A stretch of DNA of 64,000 nt from Aquarana catesbeiana (Eukaryota; Chordata; Amphibia; Anura; Ranidae): positions 438,214,846-438,278,845 of the forward strand of contig NC_133326.1 of the NCBI RefSeq assembly GCF_042186555.1. Direction: 5' to 3'. The notes beneath the pieces are model-generated. The model was not told where the DNA came from. It saw only the letters and a program-made list of their open reading frames with translations, and made no database searches. Positions 1-10,606 of this stretch are shown in pieces (the stretch's first letter is position 1; each line of letters opens with the position of its first letter). Position numbers and translations under genes: made by a program.

Positions 1-65
1 CATATTTGGCAATGTGTCAGTGCTAAACTGATTTACACTTAATGAGAATATGTTTCAACTGCTAA

Positions 66-70
<5 letters not shown>

Positions 71-133
<63 letters not shown>
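71..133. repeat. (TA)n microsatellite
   Basis: About 31 uninterrupted TA dinucleotides, followed by a short T-rich stretch and an 11-base C run at about 140-151. The reading frame crossing it, which gives alternating Tyr-Ile, is an artefact of the repeat. Confidence 0.97.
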
Positions 134-139
<6 letters not shown>

Positions 140-739
140 TCCCCCCCCCCCAGGGGTGCGGGGCGGCACGGCTTTTTTTATACATCAAGCGGAGCTTTGT
201 TCTGGTTTGGGAGGTTTAGCAGCAGCCAGCAGCAGTTTAATAACATTTTATTATGTTTTACTTGCCTGTTTAAAGCTTGTTGCGCCCATACAGTGAAACT
301 GCCAGGAGCGCCAGATGGCAGCGGCAGCCTCCTCCTTCGGGTCTGCATTTCCGTCCCGAATGCGTGCCGTACGCGCGCGGGCTAAAGTTAATTTGAAAGG
401 AGGAGGGCAGGTCACTGAAAGGGGGCGTGGTCTAAGACAGGTGGCGCCATGTGCAGGACTCACCGTCCACGTGGAGCACACGGCGCACATACTGGGAAGT
501 AATCAGGCTCACACCTGAAGTCTCTCATATAAAGCTGACACTCTTATGACAGAAAGTCTCTATCAAGAGCAGCTGAAGTTTAAGAGGCTATCACACAAGA
601 GCGCTGGGTCACGTAAATGGTGTATACAGGCATTTCCAGTACAGGAAATACAATTGTTATTCAGCATCAGAAATTGATCTGTATAGTAACATTATTGCTT
701 GACTATTTGCTCGCAAATAGTATATTTGTCTTAAAGTGC
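134..739. other. Unassigned sequence
   Basis: No recognisable gene or transposon domain. A moderately CpG-rich patch lies at about 300-480. A small palindrome (arms CTATTTGC and GCAAATAG) lies near 703-720. Short frames on both strands lack any family motif. Confidence 0.5.
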
Positions 740-2055
740 CTTTGCTTTTGTGCTTAGCATTGTAACTTCCAGAGCTACCACAAGGGTGCCAAAAATGCCA
801 CCGCAGGCGCTGGGAACTCCAGTCATGCCTCCACACTGTTATCCTCTCCGGAGATACCAAATATGGCATGCCAGGGTGAGTCATTGGAACCTATTCGTGG
901 TGCAACTGCTTCTCACACTTCAGCCCCTGTATACTTGACTAAAGATGCATTTTCCTCTGCCTTGCAGGGCTTAGAAGGAAGATCAGCGGCTTTAATCGCA
1001 TCCTCCATCCAAGGGGATGGGAAGCGTGCTAGATCCCCCTTCCCCACCTCAAACCCTTTACCAACAGAACAGTGGGCACAGGATGAGGTATTACCCTCAG
1101 GCGATCACGTAGAAAAACAAGCTGATTTTTCCTCTGCGGAGGAAACAACAGTTGGTGAACCTTATGCAACCTTGCAATCTGAGAGATTGATGGTACAAAC
1201 TCTTATGAAAATGGTTCATTCCACTTTCATGCTACCCCTAACAGATTCAGCTGAAAGTTCGCTCCCTTCCTTGGGTTCTTTAAAACCTTTACAGCCTTTT
1301 CATACGTTTCCGGTCCATGCATTACTAGAAAAGCTTATTTATGTTGAATGGGATCATCGGGATAAGCATTTTCTCCCACCAAAGAGTTTTTCAGTTCTCT
1401 ATCCCATGGAGGAGAAATTCACAAAAGATGGAAAGTACCAGCAGTAGACGCTGCGATTTCCAGCATCAATAAAAATTTAACTTGTCCAGTAGACAATGCG
1501 CAAATGCTTAAGGATCCAACAGATAAGAAGTTGGAATTTTTGTTAAAGTCCTCTTTTTCCTGCCAGGTGCCGTTTCTCAGCATGCAGTCGCTGCAATAGG
1601 CATCTGTCAGCCCCTAAAGGACCAGTTCAAAGAGGCTCTTAGGGGAGGTCCCTGCACAACAGGCCCGTGAGTTAGCCGAACTACCAAAGGCACTATGTTT
1701 TGCCATAGATGCCATGAAAGACTCTATTCACCAAGCATCCCGCCTTGCGTTTGTGCTAAAACACATGCGTAGGACACTGTGGTTAAAAAGTAGGTCAGCC
1801 GAAGCATCTTGCAAAAAAGCTTCTGACTAGTTTCCCTTTTCATGGGGAGCGACTATTTGGGGAGTATTTGGTTAAATACATCCAAATGATTTCTAGCGGG
1901 AAAGGTACTCTTTTGCCCAAAAGAAGGTATAAATGTCCTTTTATTTAAACTGACTCCTCCTCCTGCGCCAGGGGCAGCTGCCTCTAGGCAGTGGCGACGG
2001 CCTCCACCGTCAGACTCTAGAGGAGAAAACATTCGGCCCCTGCATACATGGTTGA
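740..2055 (+). pseudogene. DIRS copy A gag-like ORF1, broken
   Basis: The best open stretch is 863-1447 (194 codons). Near 1425 a frameshift after the motif YPMEEKFTKD ends the frame, and gag-like protein then continues in another frame to about 1930, where LCFAIDAMKDSI and FPFHGERLFGEYL are legible. DIRS ORF1 is presumed to encode a structural RNA-binding protein of the replication particle. Matching blocks in copy B (YPMEEKF near 38605, RELCFAVDTLKDS near 38897) support the assignment. Several frame changes and stops show that it is a relic. Confidence 0.8.
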
Positions 2056-2430
2056 AAATGCGTTTTTCCTCTGCCCTGCAGGGCCTAGAGGGAAAATTAC
2101 CGACTTTAACCGCATCCGCTATCCAAAAGGATAGGAAGCGTGTTAGATCCCACCACTCCCCCACCTTTTACCCCTTATCAAGGGAACAGTGGGTAGAGGA
2201 TGAGGGGTTACCCTCAGGTGATTAGGAAGAAAGGTAAACCGATTACTCCTCTGCAGAGGAGACAACTGGAGTTGAACCTTTTTTCAGCCTCGCAATCTGA
2301 GAGATTGCTGGTACAAATCTTACAGAGATGGTTCGTGCCTCTTTCAAGCTACCTTTAGTAGAGTCAGCTAATAGTTCTGTTTCTTCTTAGGTTCCTTAAA
2401 GCCGTCACTGTCTTTTTCATGCGTTTCCTG
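2056..2430 (+). repeat. Second, divergent partial copy of the gag block in DIRS A
   Basis: This block repeats 945-1320 in the same orientation with many substitutions. It begins at the segment TTCCTCTGCC followed by TGCAGGGC and runs through to the TTTTCAT/GCGTTTCC stretch. RT sequence follows directly. Element A therefore carries gag-part-1, the rest of gag, then gag-part-1 again, displaced by about 1.1 kb. The two copies differ too much for a recent tandem duplication. A template switch between related subfamilies or a nested fragment is more likely. Confidence 0.85.
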
Positions 2431-2435
2431 TACAT

Positions 2436-3230
2436 GTACAGATCCACGCAGAAATTCAACAGATCCATTCTAGATCTAAAAGAATCTAAATCAGTTCCTG
2501 AAGATCCATTCCTTTCTATGGAGTCGATCAGGTCAGTAGTTTCTATCCTACAAGGAGGAAAATTTCTGGCGTCTATCGGCATCAGGGATTCATATCTGCA
2601 TGTCCATATATTTCCCGCTCACCAAAGGTTTCTGTGGTGCGAAGTAGAACAACAGTATTTAAGTTTGTAGCCTTGCCCTTCGGCCAGCTACAGCACCCAC
2701 TAGTGTTCACAAAAGTGCTAGCCCCACCTCTAGCCAGGTTAAGGGCACAGGGCATAAACAGTCGTGGCATACCTAGACTATCTATTGCTAATAGACCAAT
2801 TGGTGTTCGGAGTAAGGTGTACGCATTACAACCAGTTACCTGGAAAAGTCTGGGTTGCATTCGAGAAGTCTCCCTTAAAACCGCTAAAAAAGCTGGAGTA
2901 TTTGGGTCTGATCATAGATACAGCCCAGAAAAAGGGGTGTTCTTGCCCAGGCAAAAAACAACTCCATAAGAGAGTTGGTGCGGAGGGTCAGGTCAAAAGG
3001 AAATCCCTCCATTCGCCTTTGCATGAGGTTGTTAGGAAAGATTGTGGCTTCATTCAAAGCAGTTCCCTATGCCCAGTTCCATTCGAGACTGTTGCAAAAC
3101 AGTATTCTATCTGCTTGGAACAAAACGATCCAAGCTTTGGACTTGCCAATGCGGCTGTCCCAAAGCCTCAATTGGTGCTTACTGAAGAATCTGCTAAAAG
3201 GTAAATCCTTCAGACCAGTTATCTGAAAAG
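2436..3230 (+). pseudogene. DIRS copy A reverse transcriptase, broken
   Basis: RT core motifs are legible across frames: SIRSVVSILQGGKFLASIGI, then FVALPFGQL, then the catalytic box near 2770-2781. The box reads YLDY instead of YLDD, so the second catalytic Asp is lost. LEYLGLIIDTAQKK follows, then RVRSKGNPSIRLCMRLLGK. The enzyme would copy the element RNA to cDNA. Multiple frameshifts split it among at least three frames (2419, 2634, 2764 and 2975 starts), so it cannot be active. Confidence 0.87.
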
Positions 3231-3950
3231 TGGTAACGACAGAGAAGACAACTGTCCATGGACAGTGTTCAAGAACCGAAAGAGCCTTGCCCATCAACAT
3301 CCTAGAGATTCGGGCAGTGCGTCTAGCTCTGAAAGCCTGGACTTCCAGGTTAAGGGATTGTCTTGTCAGGATCCAATCTGTCAATGCCACGGCTGTGGCC
3401 TATATCGATCACCAAAGGGGCACCAAGAGTCTCAGCGCAGAGAGAGGTGAACCATACTCTAACTTGGGTAGAAAAAAATATTCCGTGCCTATTGGCAGTC
3501 TTCATTCCCGGAATAGAGAATTGGCAGGCGGACTACTTAAGTCGCCAGCAGATTATTCCCAGGGGAATGGTTTCTTCACCCCGACATATTTTTGGGCTGT
3601 TTGTCAAAGACGGGGGACTCCAGACGTAGATCTTCTAGCATCCAGTTCAACATAAAGTTAGTCAACTTTGTGTCCAGAACAAAGGATCCATTCGCATGCA
3701 GAACAGATGCGTTGGTGATACCATGGGATCAGTTCTCACTGATCTATGCATTTCCTCCTATTCAGTTGCTGCCTCGACTTCTTTGCAGGATCAAGCTGGA
3801 AAGAAAACCGGTAATTATAGCAGCACCAGCATGGCCCAGAAGGTCATGGTATGCAGAAATCGTAAAGATGGCAGTGGAGGATCCATGGTCCCTTCCACTA
3901 AGGCCAGACCTGTTCTCACAGGGACCGATATTCCATCCTACTTTATGAAC
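3230..3950 (+). pseudogene. DIRS copy A RNase H and adjoining region, broken
   Basis: Fragments of a DIRS RNase H-like region follow the RT: LPINILEIRAVRLALKAW, AYIDHQ with GGTKS-like sequence, and IPGIENWQADYLSRQQ. Next comes a downstream region with TDALVIPWDQFSLIYAFPP and PAWPRRSWYAEI. The same order is seen in copy B at 40430-41100. The region is spread over several frames by single-base indels. DIRS elements often carry a methyltransferase-like domain here, but no specific motif could be confirmed. Confidence 0.75.
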
Positions 3951-5374
3951 ATTAAATTTAACGGCCTGGCTATTGAAACCCACATTCTGAAGAAACGTGG
4001 GCTTTCCGGGTCAGTTATCTCTACTTTGATTAATGCAAGGAAACTAGCTTCCAGAACTATACATTATAGAGTCTGGAAGGCTTATGTTTCCTGGTGTGAA
4101 TCCAAGGGTTGGCACCCTCAGAGATATATTGTAGGCAAAATTCTCACCTTTGTACAATTGGGCGTAGAGATGAAGTTGGCCTTGAGTACTATTAAGGGCC
4201 AAGTCTCAGCCTTATCGATTTTATTTCAAAGACCGCTTGCTATGCATTCTTAGGCTGGGGTTTTATGCAAGGGGTGATGTGGATTAATCCCCCAGTTAAA
4301 TCACCTTTAAGCCCTTGGGACTTCAACTTAGTTTTGTCAGTGTTACAAAAACAGCCACTTGAACCGATACAGCATATTCCCTTAGTCCTTCTGACAAGGA
4401 AGCTGGTATTTTTGGTTGGAAAAGAGAGAGATGCAGCTCACAAACACTCTTGTTCTGGAATGACACCGCCCTAGTGAGAACTGGTTCCAGGTGCTGGCTT
4501 TGCTGGGTTGCAATGAGACAAGAAGAAATCCTGGATAGCCGCACTCCGGGATAAGGACATCTTTATTAAAGTAAAATCCAACAATACAGGCAAATGCAGA
4601 GAAGTACAGGGTGGTAAACCGCTAACGCGTTTCACATCATTTGGATGCTTATTCATAGCTAAAGAGGGATAGTAATAGACTATTACTATCCCTCTTTAGC
4701 TACGAATAACCATCCAAATGATGTGAAACGCGTTAGCGGTTTACCACCCTGTACTTCTCTGCATTTGCCTGTATTGTTGGATTTTACTTTAATAAAGATG
4801 TCCTTATACCGGAGTGCGGCTATCCAGGAATTCTTCTTGTCTCATGGTATTTTTGGTTGCTATATCCTCAGCAAGGAGGGTTTCGGAATTGGCTGCCCTT
4901 TCTTGTAAAGAGCCATATTTGATTATTCATGAGGACAGAGTGGTGTTACGCCCTCGTCCAGGCTTTTTGCCAAAAGTGGTTTCAGGTTTTCATCTGAACC
5001 AAAATATTGTCTTGCCATCGTTTTTTCCAAAACCATGTTCCAGGGAAGAAAAGTCACTACATTGTCTTGATGTGGTGAGAGCAGTGAGAATCTATTTAAA
5101 GACAACTGCTCAGATTCTTAAGAAGACTGATGTCTTATTTATTCTGCCAGAGGGTCCTAAGAAAGGACAGGCAGCGTCGAAATCCACTGTCGCTAAGTGG
5201 ATATGGCAAGTTATTCAAACTTATAATTTAAGGGGTAAGATTCTGCCTTTTCAAATTAAGACGCACTCTACCAGGGTGGTTAGTGCTTCTTGGGCAGTGC
5301 GTCACGAGGCCTCCATGGCTCAGATCTGTAAGGCCGCAACTTGGTCTTCGGTGCATACGTTCACAAAAATATGA
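3950..5374 (+). pseudogene. DIRS copy A tyrosine recombinase, split by an insertion
   Basis: The N-terminal part runs through YRVWKAYVSWCESKGWHP and LALSTIKGQVSALSILFQ (about 4060-4235), then IPLVLLTRKLVFLV. An inserted palindrome interrupts it at 4419-4844. The catalytic half resumes with SSARRVSELAALSCKE (first catalytic Arg, near 4868) and KTHSTRVVSASWAVRHE (His-x-x-Arg, near 5258-5275). The frame stops at 5374, just where the catalytic Tyr would be expected, because of a small frame change. In the family this enzyme integrates a circular cDNA without making a TSD. The coding lesions and the insertion make this copy inactive. Confidence 0.88.
4419..4844. mobile_element. Inserted element: 94-bp leader plus 333-bp near-perfect palindrome, 15-bp TSD
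   Basis: TGGTATTTTTGGTTG occurs at 4404-4418 and again at 4845-4859, flanking the insert. Removing the insert rejoins the recombinase reading frame (KLVFLV to SSARRV). Positions 4513-4845 form a palindrome with ~166-bp arms around position 4679, with only a few mismatches. Each arm contains a GAAACGCGTTAGCGG-type motif. The first 94 bp are not part of the palindrome. A long TSD is typical of target-primed retroposition, but no poly-A is visible. The element is unnamed. Confidence 0.85.
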
Positions 5375-5494
5375 GGTATGAGGATATTGCCTTTGGGCGC
5401 AGTGTGCTGCAGGCAGCAGTATAAGTCCTCAAGTCTGGGGGTACCCTGCGGGTTGTCTCTCCCTCCCCTCAAGTAGCATTTCTATGGAACGTCC

Positions 5495-5831
5495 CATTAA
5501 GTAATTACTTAGGCTCTGTGACCCATGATATACAATAAAGAAAACAGAATTTTTATTACAGCTTACCTGTAAAATCCTTTTCTTGGAGTACATCATGGGA
5601 CACAGAGGTCCCTCCCCTCTTTTGGGATTTAAGTATATTGCTTTGCTACAAAAACTGATGTGCTCCTAGAAGGAGGAGGGGTTATATAGGGAGTGAACTT
5701 CCTTGATTGGGTATACCAGTGTCAACACTTGAAGGTGGCCCATAACCCATTAAGTAATTACTTAGGCTCTGTGTCCCATGATGTACTCCAAGAAAAGGAT
5801 TTTACAGGTAAGCTGTAATAAAAATCCTATT
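5495..5831. repeat. DIRS A terminal complex: inverted repeat plus direct repeat
   Basis: Positions 5543-5607 and 5767-5831 are inverted copies (~65 bp, few mismatches). Both contain CTTACCTGTAAAATCC or its complement. A ~39-bp block at 5495-5533 is repeated directly at 5748-5787 (both begin CATTAAGTAATTACTTAGG). Inverted termini plus an internal complementary region are expected at the 3' end of a DIRS element. The 159-bp spacer carries no coding motif. Confidence 0.82.
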
Positions 5832-5869
5832 ATTTGAGAAAAAAAAAACCTTCTGCCTTTACAACTCCT

Positions 5870-6622
5870 TTAGCCACTTCATATGACGTTCTGGACTTTG
5901 AGATATCTAAATGATGCCTGCAGCTATAGGCATTGTTCAGATATCTTCTTTTTCAGCCGGCGATTCCCTGCACCGTAAGAACAGTCATAGTGGCTGTTTA
6001 CCTGCTTGATTGTTTTTATGGGCCGTGGGAGGGGACGTCCCCCCCTTACGCCTCCCTCCGGTGCTTCTAACGGCTTGCCTGTGCGATCGGCGAGCCGGAG
6101 AAGGAATCCGTCAGCAGCGGAAGTTTACCATAGAGAGTACCGCGGGCAAGATGGCCCCCGGCGGTCTCAGATGTAAACACTGCCTTGAAATTATAGGGAA
6201 AGTGTAAAAATAAAATAAAAAATAAGCAATAAAAAAAATTTCAAGCGCCCCCATTCTCGCATGCTCGCACACAGAAGCAAACGCATACATATGTCGCACC
6301 CACATTTGTGAACACCATTCAAACCACACATCTGAGATATCACTGTGATCGTTAGATTGAGAGCAACAATTCCAGCCCAAGACCTCCTCTGTTATTCTAA
6401 ACTGGTAACCTGTAAACATTTTTAAAATGTCGCCAAATGGAGATTTTTAAGTACCAAAGTTTGGCGCCATTCCGCGAGTGTGCGCAATTTTAAAGCATGA
6501 CATGTTAGGTATCTATTTACTTGGCGTAACATCCTCTATACTATTCAATTCAATGAGCATCCCACGCTTATATAGCAGACCATAATATGAACCGGTCAAT
6601 TTCCGGTTGATCATTGAGTTAA
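5870..6622 (+). repeat. Dispersed repeat R8 (same family as R7)
   Basis: Its 6240-6530 part aligns by eye with 60960-61250 (R7). Shared blocks include TTCAAACCACACAT, GACCTCCTCTGT, CCATTCC/GCGAGTG and TGACATGTT. It starts TTAGCCACTTC, close to the TTAACCACTTC start seen in related repeats. The last ~80 bp diverge, so the right edge is uncertain. It codes for nothing recognisable and is probably a non-autonomous DNA element. Confidence 0.7.
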
Positions 6623-6654
6623 AAAAAAAGAGTCATTTTCAGTAATATGTTTTT

Positions 6655-7400
6655 TTGAAGGTTTCTGGGGTCCGCTAAGAGAGAGGCATTAAGCCTCCAT
6701 AGAAGAGGCAGTCCTGATCGACGGTCTCCTACAGATATGGAGACAGGTGCGTGGTCAGACCATGAGATGGTTCCTAGCGCCGATTCCGTCACACCTTGAA
6801 GTGTTTGCTTGTCAACAATAAAAAAAAAAAGTCAATGCGGGAGTATGAAAGTTGGGAGGGGGAAAAACAGGAAAAGTCTCGCTCTGATCCATGTCGGCAT
6901 CTCCAAAGTTTGTCTGAAGAAAGGGGTTCAGGGCAAGGATGATAGTGCTGGGCTGTTGATGTGGTATCCATATCAAGGTTGCCAATTAAAATTAAAGTCA
7001 CTACCAATGATAACTCCCTTTCTTGATTTGATTCAATTTCTAATATAGTCTTATACAGAATCGCAGTTGTTGCTCATTTGGGCCATATATGTTGACCAAG
7101 TATAGGTAGTTCGGCTGATGTCACACACAAGGCTTAGGTAGCAACCCTGAGGGTCAGCAATGGTTTTGTTGGCTGAATTGTAGAGAATCCTGAATAGCTG
7201 TGAGGACTCAGTTTTTCTTCTTTGGGCCTGAGGCTAAGAAGATCTATCTTTTCAGTGTGAACGTAGGGATTTTGGTTATTGCAAAGTGTGTTTCTTGCAC
7301 AAGTATAATGTCAGCCTTTTGGCTATTGGCTTCTATTAGTAATGCAGATCTTTTGTGGGGGTATTTAAGCCCCTAGCATTTATGAAGCCATATTTGAAGG
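6655..7400 (-). pseudogene. L1-type APE endonuclease, broken
   Basis: Conserved APE motifs are legible across frames: a QETH-like block (mutated to KKHTLQ context, near 7270), SLVCDIS near 7110, IIGSDFNF near 7000 (GDFN-like), and ISWSDHAPVS near 6745 (SDH motif). The enzyme would nick target DNA to prime reverse transcription. Stops and indels break it throughout. The fragment ends before any RT motif. Confidence 0.78.
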
Positions 7401-7788
7401 TCATGGTGAAGTATGTGTTATTGGGCAAGTAGACCCACAGAAAGGGGCAGCAGGTAGCAGTTGGAGAGATGTGGTAGGTTAGTCCATATTTATGTGAAGC
7501 AAGCACAGACGGCCTCTAATAGGCCAATTTGATAGAAGAGTAGTTGAGGGTTTGCTGGTGTGGTAATCGGGTGGGAGTTTATTAAAAAGTGACAGCTCGA
7601 AAGAAACACAGGCTCAATGTGCAGTAACTACTGCAAACATATAACTGGGGGAGATGGTCCACCACTTGTCAGGTGGGTCTGGGACCACACGTTTAGGCAA
7701 GCAGGTTCATGTGGGCGGCACTGTAGGTGCCCAGCCAATTGGTAGGGTGAATGTAAAAAGGGTATGTGTTGCAGCGTCGGACATCTTG

Positions 7789-8145
7789 TTATGCCCCTCC
7801 AGTCTCCATGTGAGCAGATGGTTGGTTAGATGGGTCCGGGTCATCTTCTGGAATAATGTGCCAGGATCTCAACAATTTGAGACCCACAGAGAGTGTTCTC
7901 ACTGCATGGGTTTTGTTCTGGTGGGTAATGAGTAATTTGTTGGACAAGCCCCATTTATAGTGAATTGTATGGTTTTGGATTGCCTTGGTGATAGTTGCAA
8001 GTTGTCTGTGATTTTCCATAGTCGCTTTGGATAGATCAGCATAGAGAGTGCCACCGGTACTTTCTTGGTTGCTTGCCAAGCCTGCCGAGAAGTTGAAAGC
8101 TGTGGGTTTTTTGGGAAGTTTGTTGTCCTTCCTCCGCTTGGACAT
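7789..8145 (-). CDS. L1-like ORF1 N-terminal fragment
   Basis: An open frame of 118 codons begins MSKRRKDNKLPKK, a basic start of the kind seen in L1 ORF1 RNA-binding proteins. No complete coiled coil or RRM can be recognised, and the frame ends early. The endonuclease of the same element lies downstream on this strand, which is the main support. It is a relic, not a working gene. Confidence 0.5.
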   Translation of the reverse strand: MSKRRKDNKLPKKPTAFNFSAGLASNQESTGGTLYADLSKATMENHRQLATITKAIQNHTIHYKWGLSNKLLITHQNKTHAVRTLSVGLKLLRSWHIIPEDDPDPSNQPSAHMETGGA

Positions 8146-8755
8146 GGTGCAGGGGTTTCCAGGATGAGAGGCAATCGGGCATCACCCTTTTTTGTGCCGC
8201 TGTGGGGTCGCTACAGCTAGGTTTTCTTCAGAACTGGGGAGTTATGCAGCCATCCAATCAAGCCAGCAAGCCACGCCGCCTCTAAAATTGTATATCTATC
8301 AGTTTCTAGCAGCTTGTATTTTTTTTTTCAAATATTTTTTTTCACCAGAAAGGCAGTTCCATGTCAACAATACCATAATAACGAAATAGTGGTACACCAG
8401 TATATAGAACATGAGTACAACCAGCCAATAGACAAAATCAGGATACAAAAAAGGGATCAATGAGCTTTCAGAATGTACTTGTCTTTTATAAAAAATACAC
8501 TATGTCTTCATAGAATTTGGAATTATTGTGGGACTGGACACCATAAGAAACAAGGACCGCTCAACATATTTTAGGTAAACAAAGAGGGAGCAAGAAAAAT
8601 GTAGATGGGAAAGACCAGGGGACCCAATAGGAAAACGGGAAATGGGTGAGGGGTGGAGAGAGAGGAAAAAAAAAGGAGACTAGTAGTATGCCTCAGTGGA
8701 AAAACCAGGAGCAACTTTCAATCAGCATTTCCAATGAAGGGGAATGCAAGACTTA

Positions 8756-9160
8756 TGCCCTGTACACACGGTCAGACTTTCCGACGGAAAACGTGCGATC
8801 GGAGCTTGTTGTTGGAAATTCCGACCATGTGTGGGCTCCATCGGACTTTTTCCATCGGAATTTCCGACACACAAGAGCTGGCTCTTAAATTTTCCAACAA
8901 CAAATTCCGTTCGCGTAAATTCCGATCGTCTGTAGACAATTCCGACGCACAAAGTGCCACGCATGCTCAGAATCAAGCAGAAGAGCAGCACTGGCTATAG
9001 AACTTCACTTTTCTTTGCTTGTCGTACGTGTTGTACGTCACCGCGTTCTTGACGTTCGGAATTTCCAACCGTGTGTATGCAAGACAAGTTTGAGCCAACA
9101 TCCGTCGGAAAGAATCAGATGGATTTTGTTGTCGGAATGTGCGATCATGTGTACAGGGCA
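8756..9160. mobile_element. Harbinger-like MITE H1
   Basis: The terminal inverted repeats are TGCCCTGTACACACGGTC at the left and its imperfect complement at the right, flanked by TTA at 8753-8755 and 9161-9163. A 3-bp TTA/TAA TSD with short termini is typical of PIF/Harbinger non-autonomous elements. Copies H2 (59840-60264) and H3 (38185-38579) share termini and internal blocks rich in TTGTCGGAA-like motifs. No coding capacity. Confidence 0.9.
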
Positions 9161-9239
9161 TTAGTGCTGTTTTGTTTAAGAGGCGATGAATAATTGATCT
9201 TTTGTAAATTTTCACTGGAATAGCAGAGACATGGAGAAG

Positions 9240-10600
9240 AAAAAAGGGCGGATCATCCGGAACCTCGTTATCTGTAAATGTTTGAACAATCCTCCGGACC
9301 TTTCTCCAGTAATGCTTAAGTTTGGGGCAGGATCAAAAGACGTGTAGTAACGTTCCCCATTCCTCCTGGCATCTCCAACAATGGTCGGTAGTGTTGAGGA
9401 AAAATGAATGTAGTTGAGAAGGTGTATGATACCACTGCGTCAGAAGTTTTAAATTAGTTTCCTGAATCCTCATGCATATTGTGGATTTGAGGGAGAATCT
9501 GATAATGTTATTTCCTTGATTAGACATAAAAGTATGATCCAGGTCAGTCTCCCATTTCAACAGATGGGCAGTTGGTGGTCATCAGGAGGCGTGATCAATA
9601 GGTTGTAAGTTTTGGAAAGGACATGGGGCAAAACCCCATTGTTGAAACAATATTCCTTGAAAGTAAGTAAGACGGCGACTAAAGTCCCGTGAAGACGGTA
9701 AGGAATGTAAAAAAGTGGTCTAACTGAAGAGCCCTCCAAAAGTATACTCGAAATGGACCTGTGGGGCTAGCTAATGAGGAAATAGAGGGCCAGGTGACAG
9801 CCGTTAGAGAGTGAGATGCCCAATAGCTACTAGAATATATTGGGTATGAAAAAGTCAAATCAAGGAGACCCAGGGAGAATTGCAGGTTTCCCAGAACTGG
9901 GAATATTGAAAAGTCTGGAGAAGAAAGGGAGGCATGTATAAATACTGTCATGAACCTTGGAATACTGGATTGTCATGAAGTTTGGAATACTGAAGTATTT
10001 CTCCTCTGATTCATAATGCTGGGACAAATACTGTTAGGAGATGCTGATGTCAATTCCAGCCACCTGTCTGTCTGTTGCCTGCTAGAATGTGTATTGTAAC
10101 TAAGTCTAGTATGGGATCTAAGAGTCATTAGATCCCCATTGTTGTTTGTGTTAATTAACTCTGCTATTGTGTGAAGAAGAGTTCGGTGTTGATTTGTGAT
10201 AATGTTGATTGTGTTTTCTGAGCTACGAGACGGCCAGTCTGGCCTAAAGGTCATGACTGAGTCATCTAGGCTGTCTAAAGGGATTAATTAGCCCATGTTA
10301 ATTAGCTTTCTGGTCACAGGTGTATGTTCAGAGTAATATGAGCAGGAGGTATGCACCTCCTCTTTTACTGTATAAAAGAGCTTGTATTCCTTTCAATAAA
10401 AGAGATCCCTGTTTGAACTTACATACGGCCTGCCTGGTGTTTGTTCTGAGCTATCACAACTGGATTAGAACGGCACATAGCTGTAGTTCTAATCCCGGAG
10501 CATTGAATGGCTGAACCATCAGACGTTGCGATCTGCAATCTGATTTTATAGCAGCAGAGGAGTGTCGGGAGAGTGGAACCGAGCGAGCAGGGGCTCGTTA
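9240..10600 (-). pseudogene. L1 copy 2 ORF2 C-terminal part and adjoining sequence
   Basis: Translation of about 9700-9330 shows LKWETDLDHTFMSNQ, then HSFFLNTTDHCWRCQEEWGT and a LLHVF block followed by CPKLKHYWRK. This is the C-terminal Cys-rich region typical of L1 ORF2. The segment from about 9760 to 10600 is less clear and was not aligned to a domain. The T1 insertion separates it from the upstream RT. Confidence 0.65.
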
Positions 10601-10606
10601 CAAATA

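Larger units (their letters stand above)
740..5831 (+). mobile_element. DIRS-type tyrosine-recombinase retrotransposon, copy A (decayed)
   Basis: Reading 5' to 3' the element shows a gag-like region, RT, RNase H with an adjoining region, and a tyrosine recombinase. It ends in a complex of inverted and direct repeats. This order, with a tyrosine recombinase instead of a DDE integrase and no LTRs, is diagnostic of DIRS elements. The left inverted terminal repeat was not seen, so the copy looks 5'-truncated near 740. Frameshifts, stops, a partial gag duplication and an inserted palindrome make it non-functional. The 5' limit is approximate. Confidence 0.88.
6650..8285 (-). mobile_element. L1-type LINE fragment 1 (ORF1 start and endonuclease only)
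   Basis: On the minus strand an ORF1-like frame (8145-7789) is followed by a broken APE-type endonuclease (about 7400-6655). The RT and 3' end are missing. The 5' flank near 8285 is close to the insertion point of L1 copy 2, which shows the order of events. The ORF1 start differs from that of copy 2, so the two belong to different families. Confidence 0.75.

Noticed and set aside
50..385. ORF beginning MFQLLNKY with a Tyr-Ile run
   Set aside because: Driven by the (TA)n microsatellite. The remaining residues show no domain.
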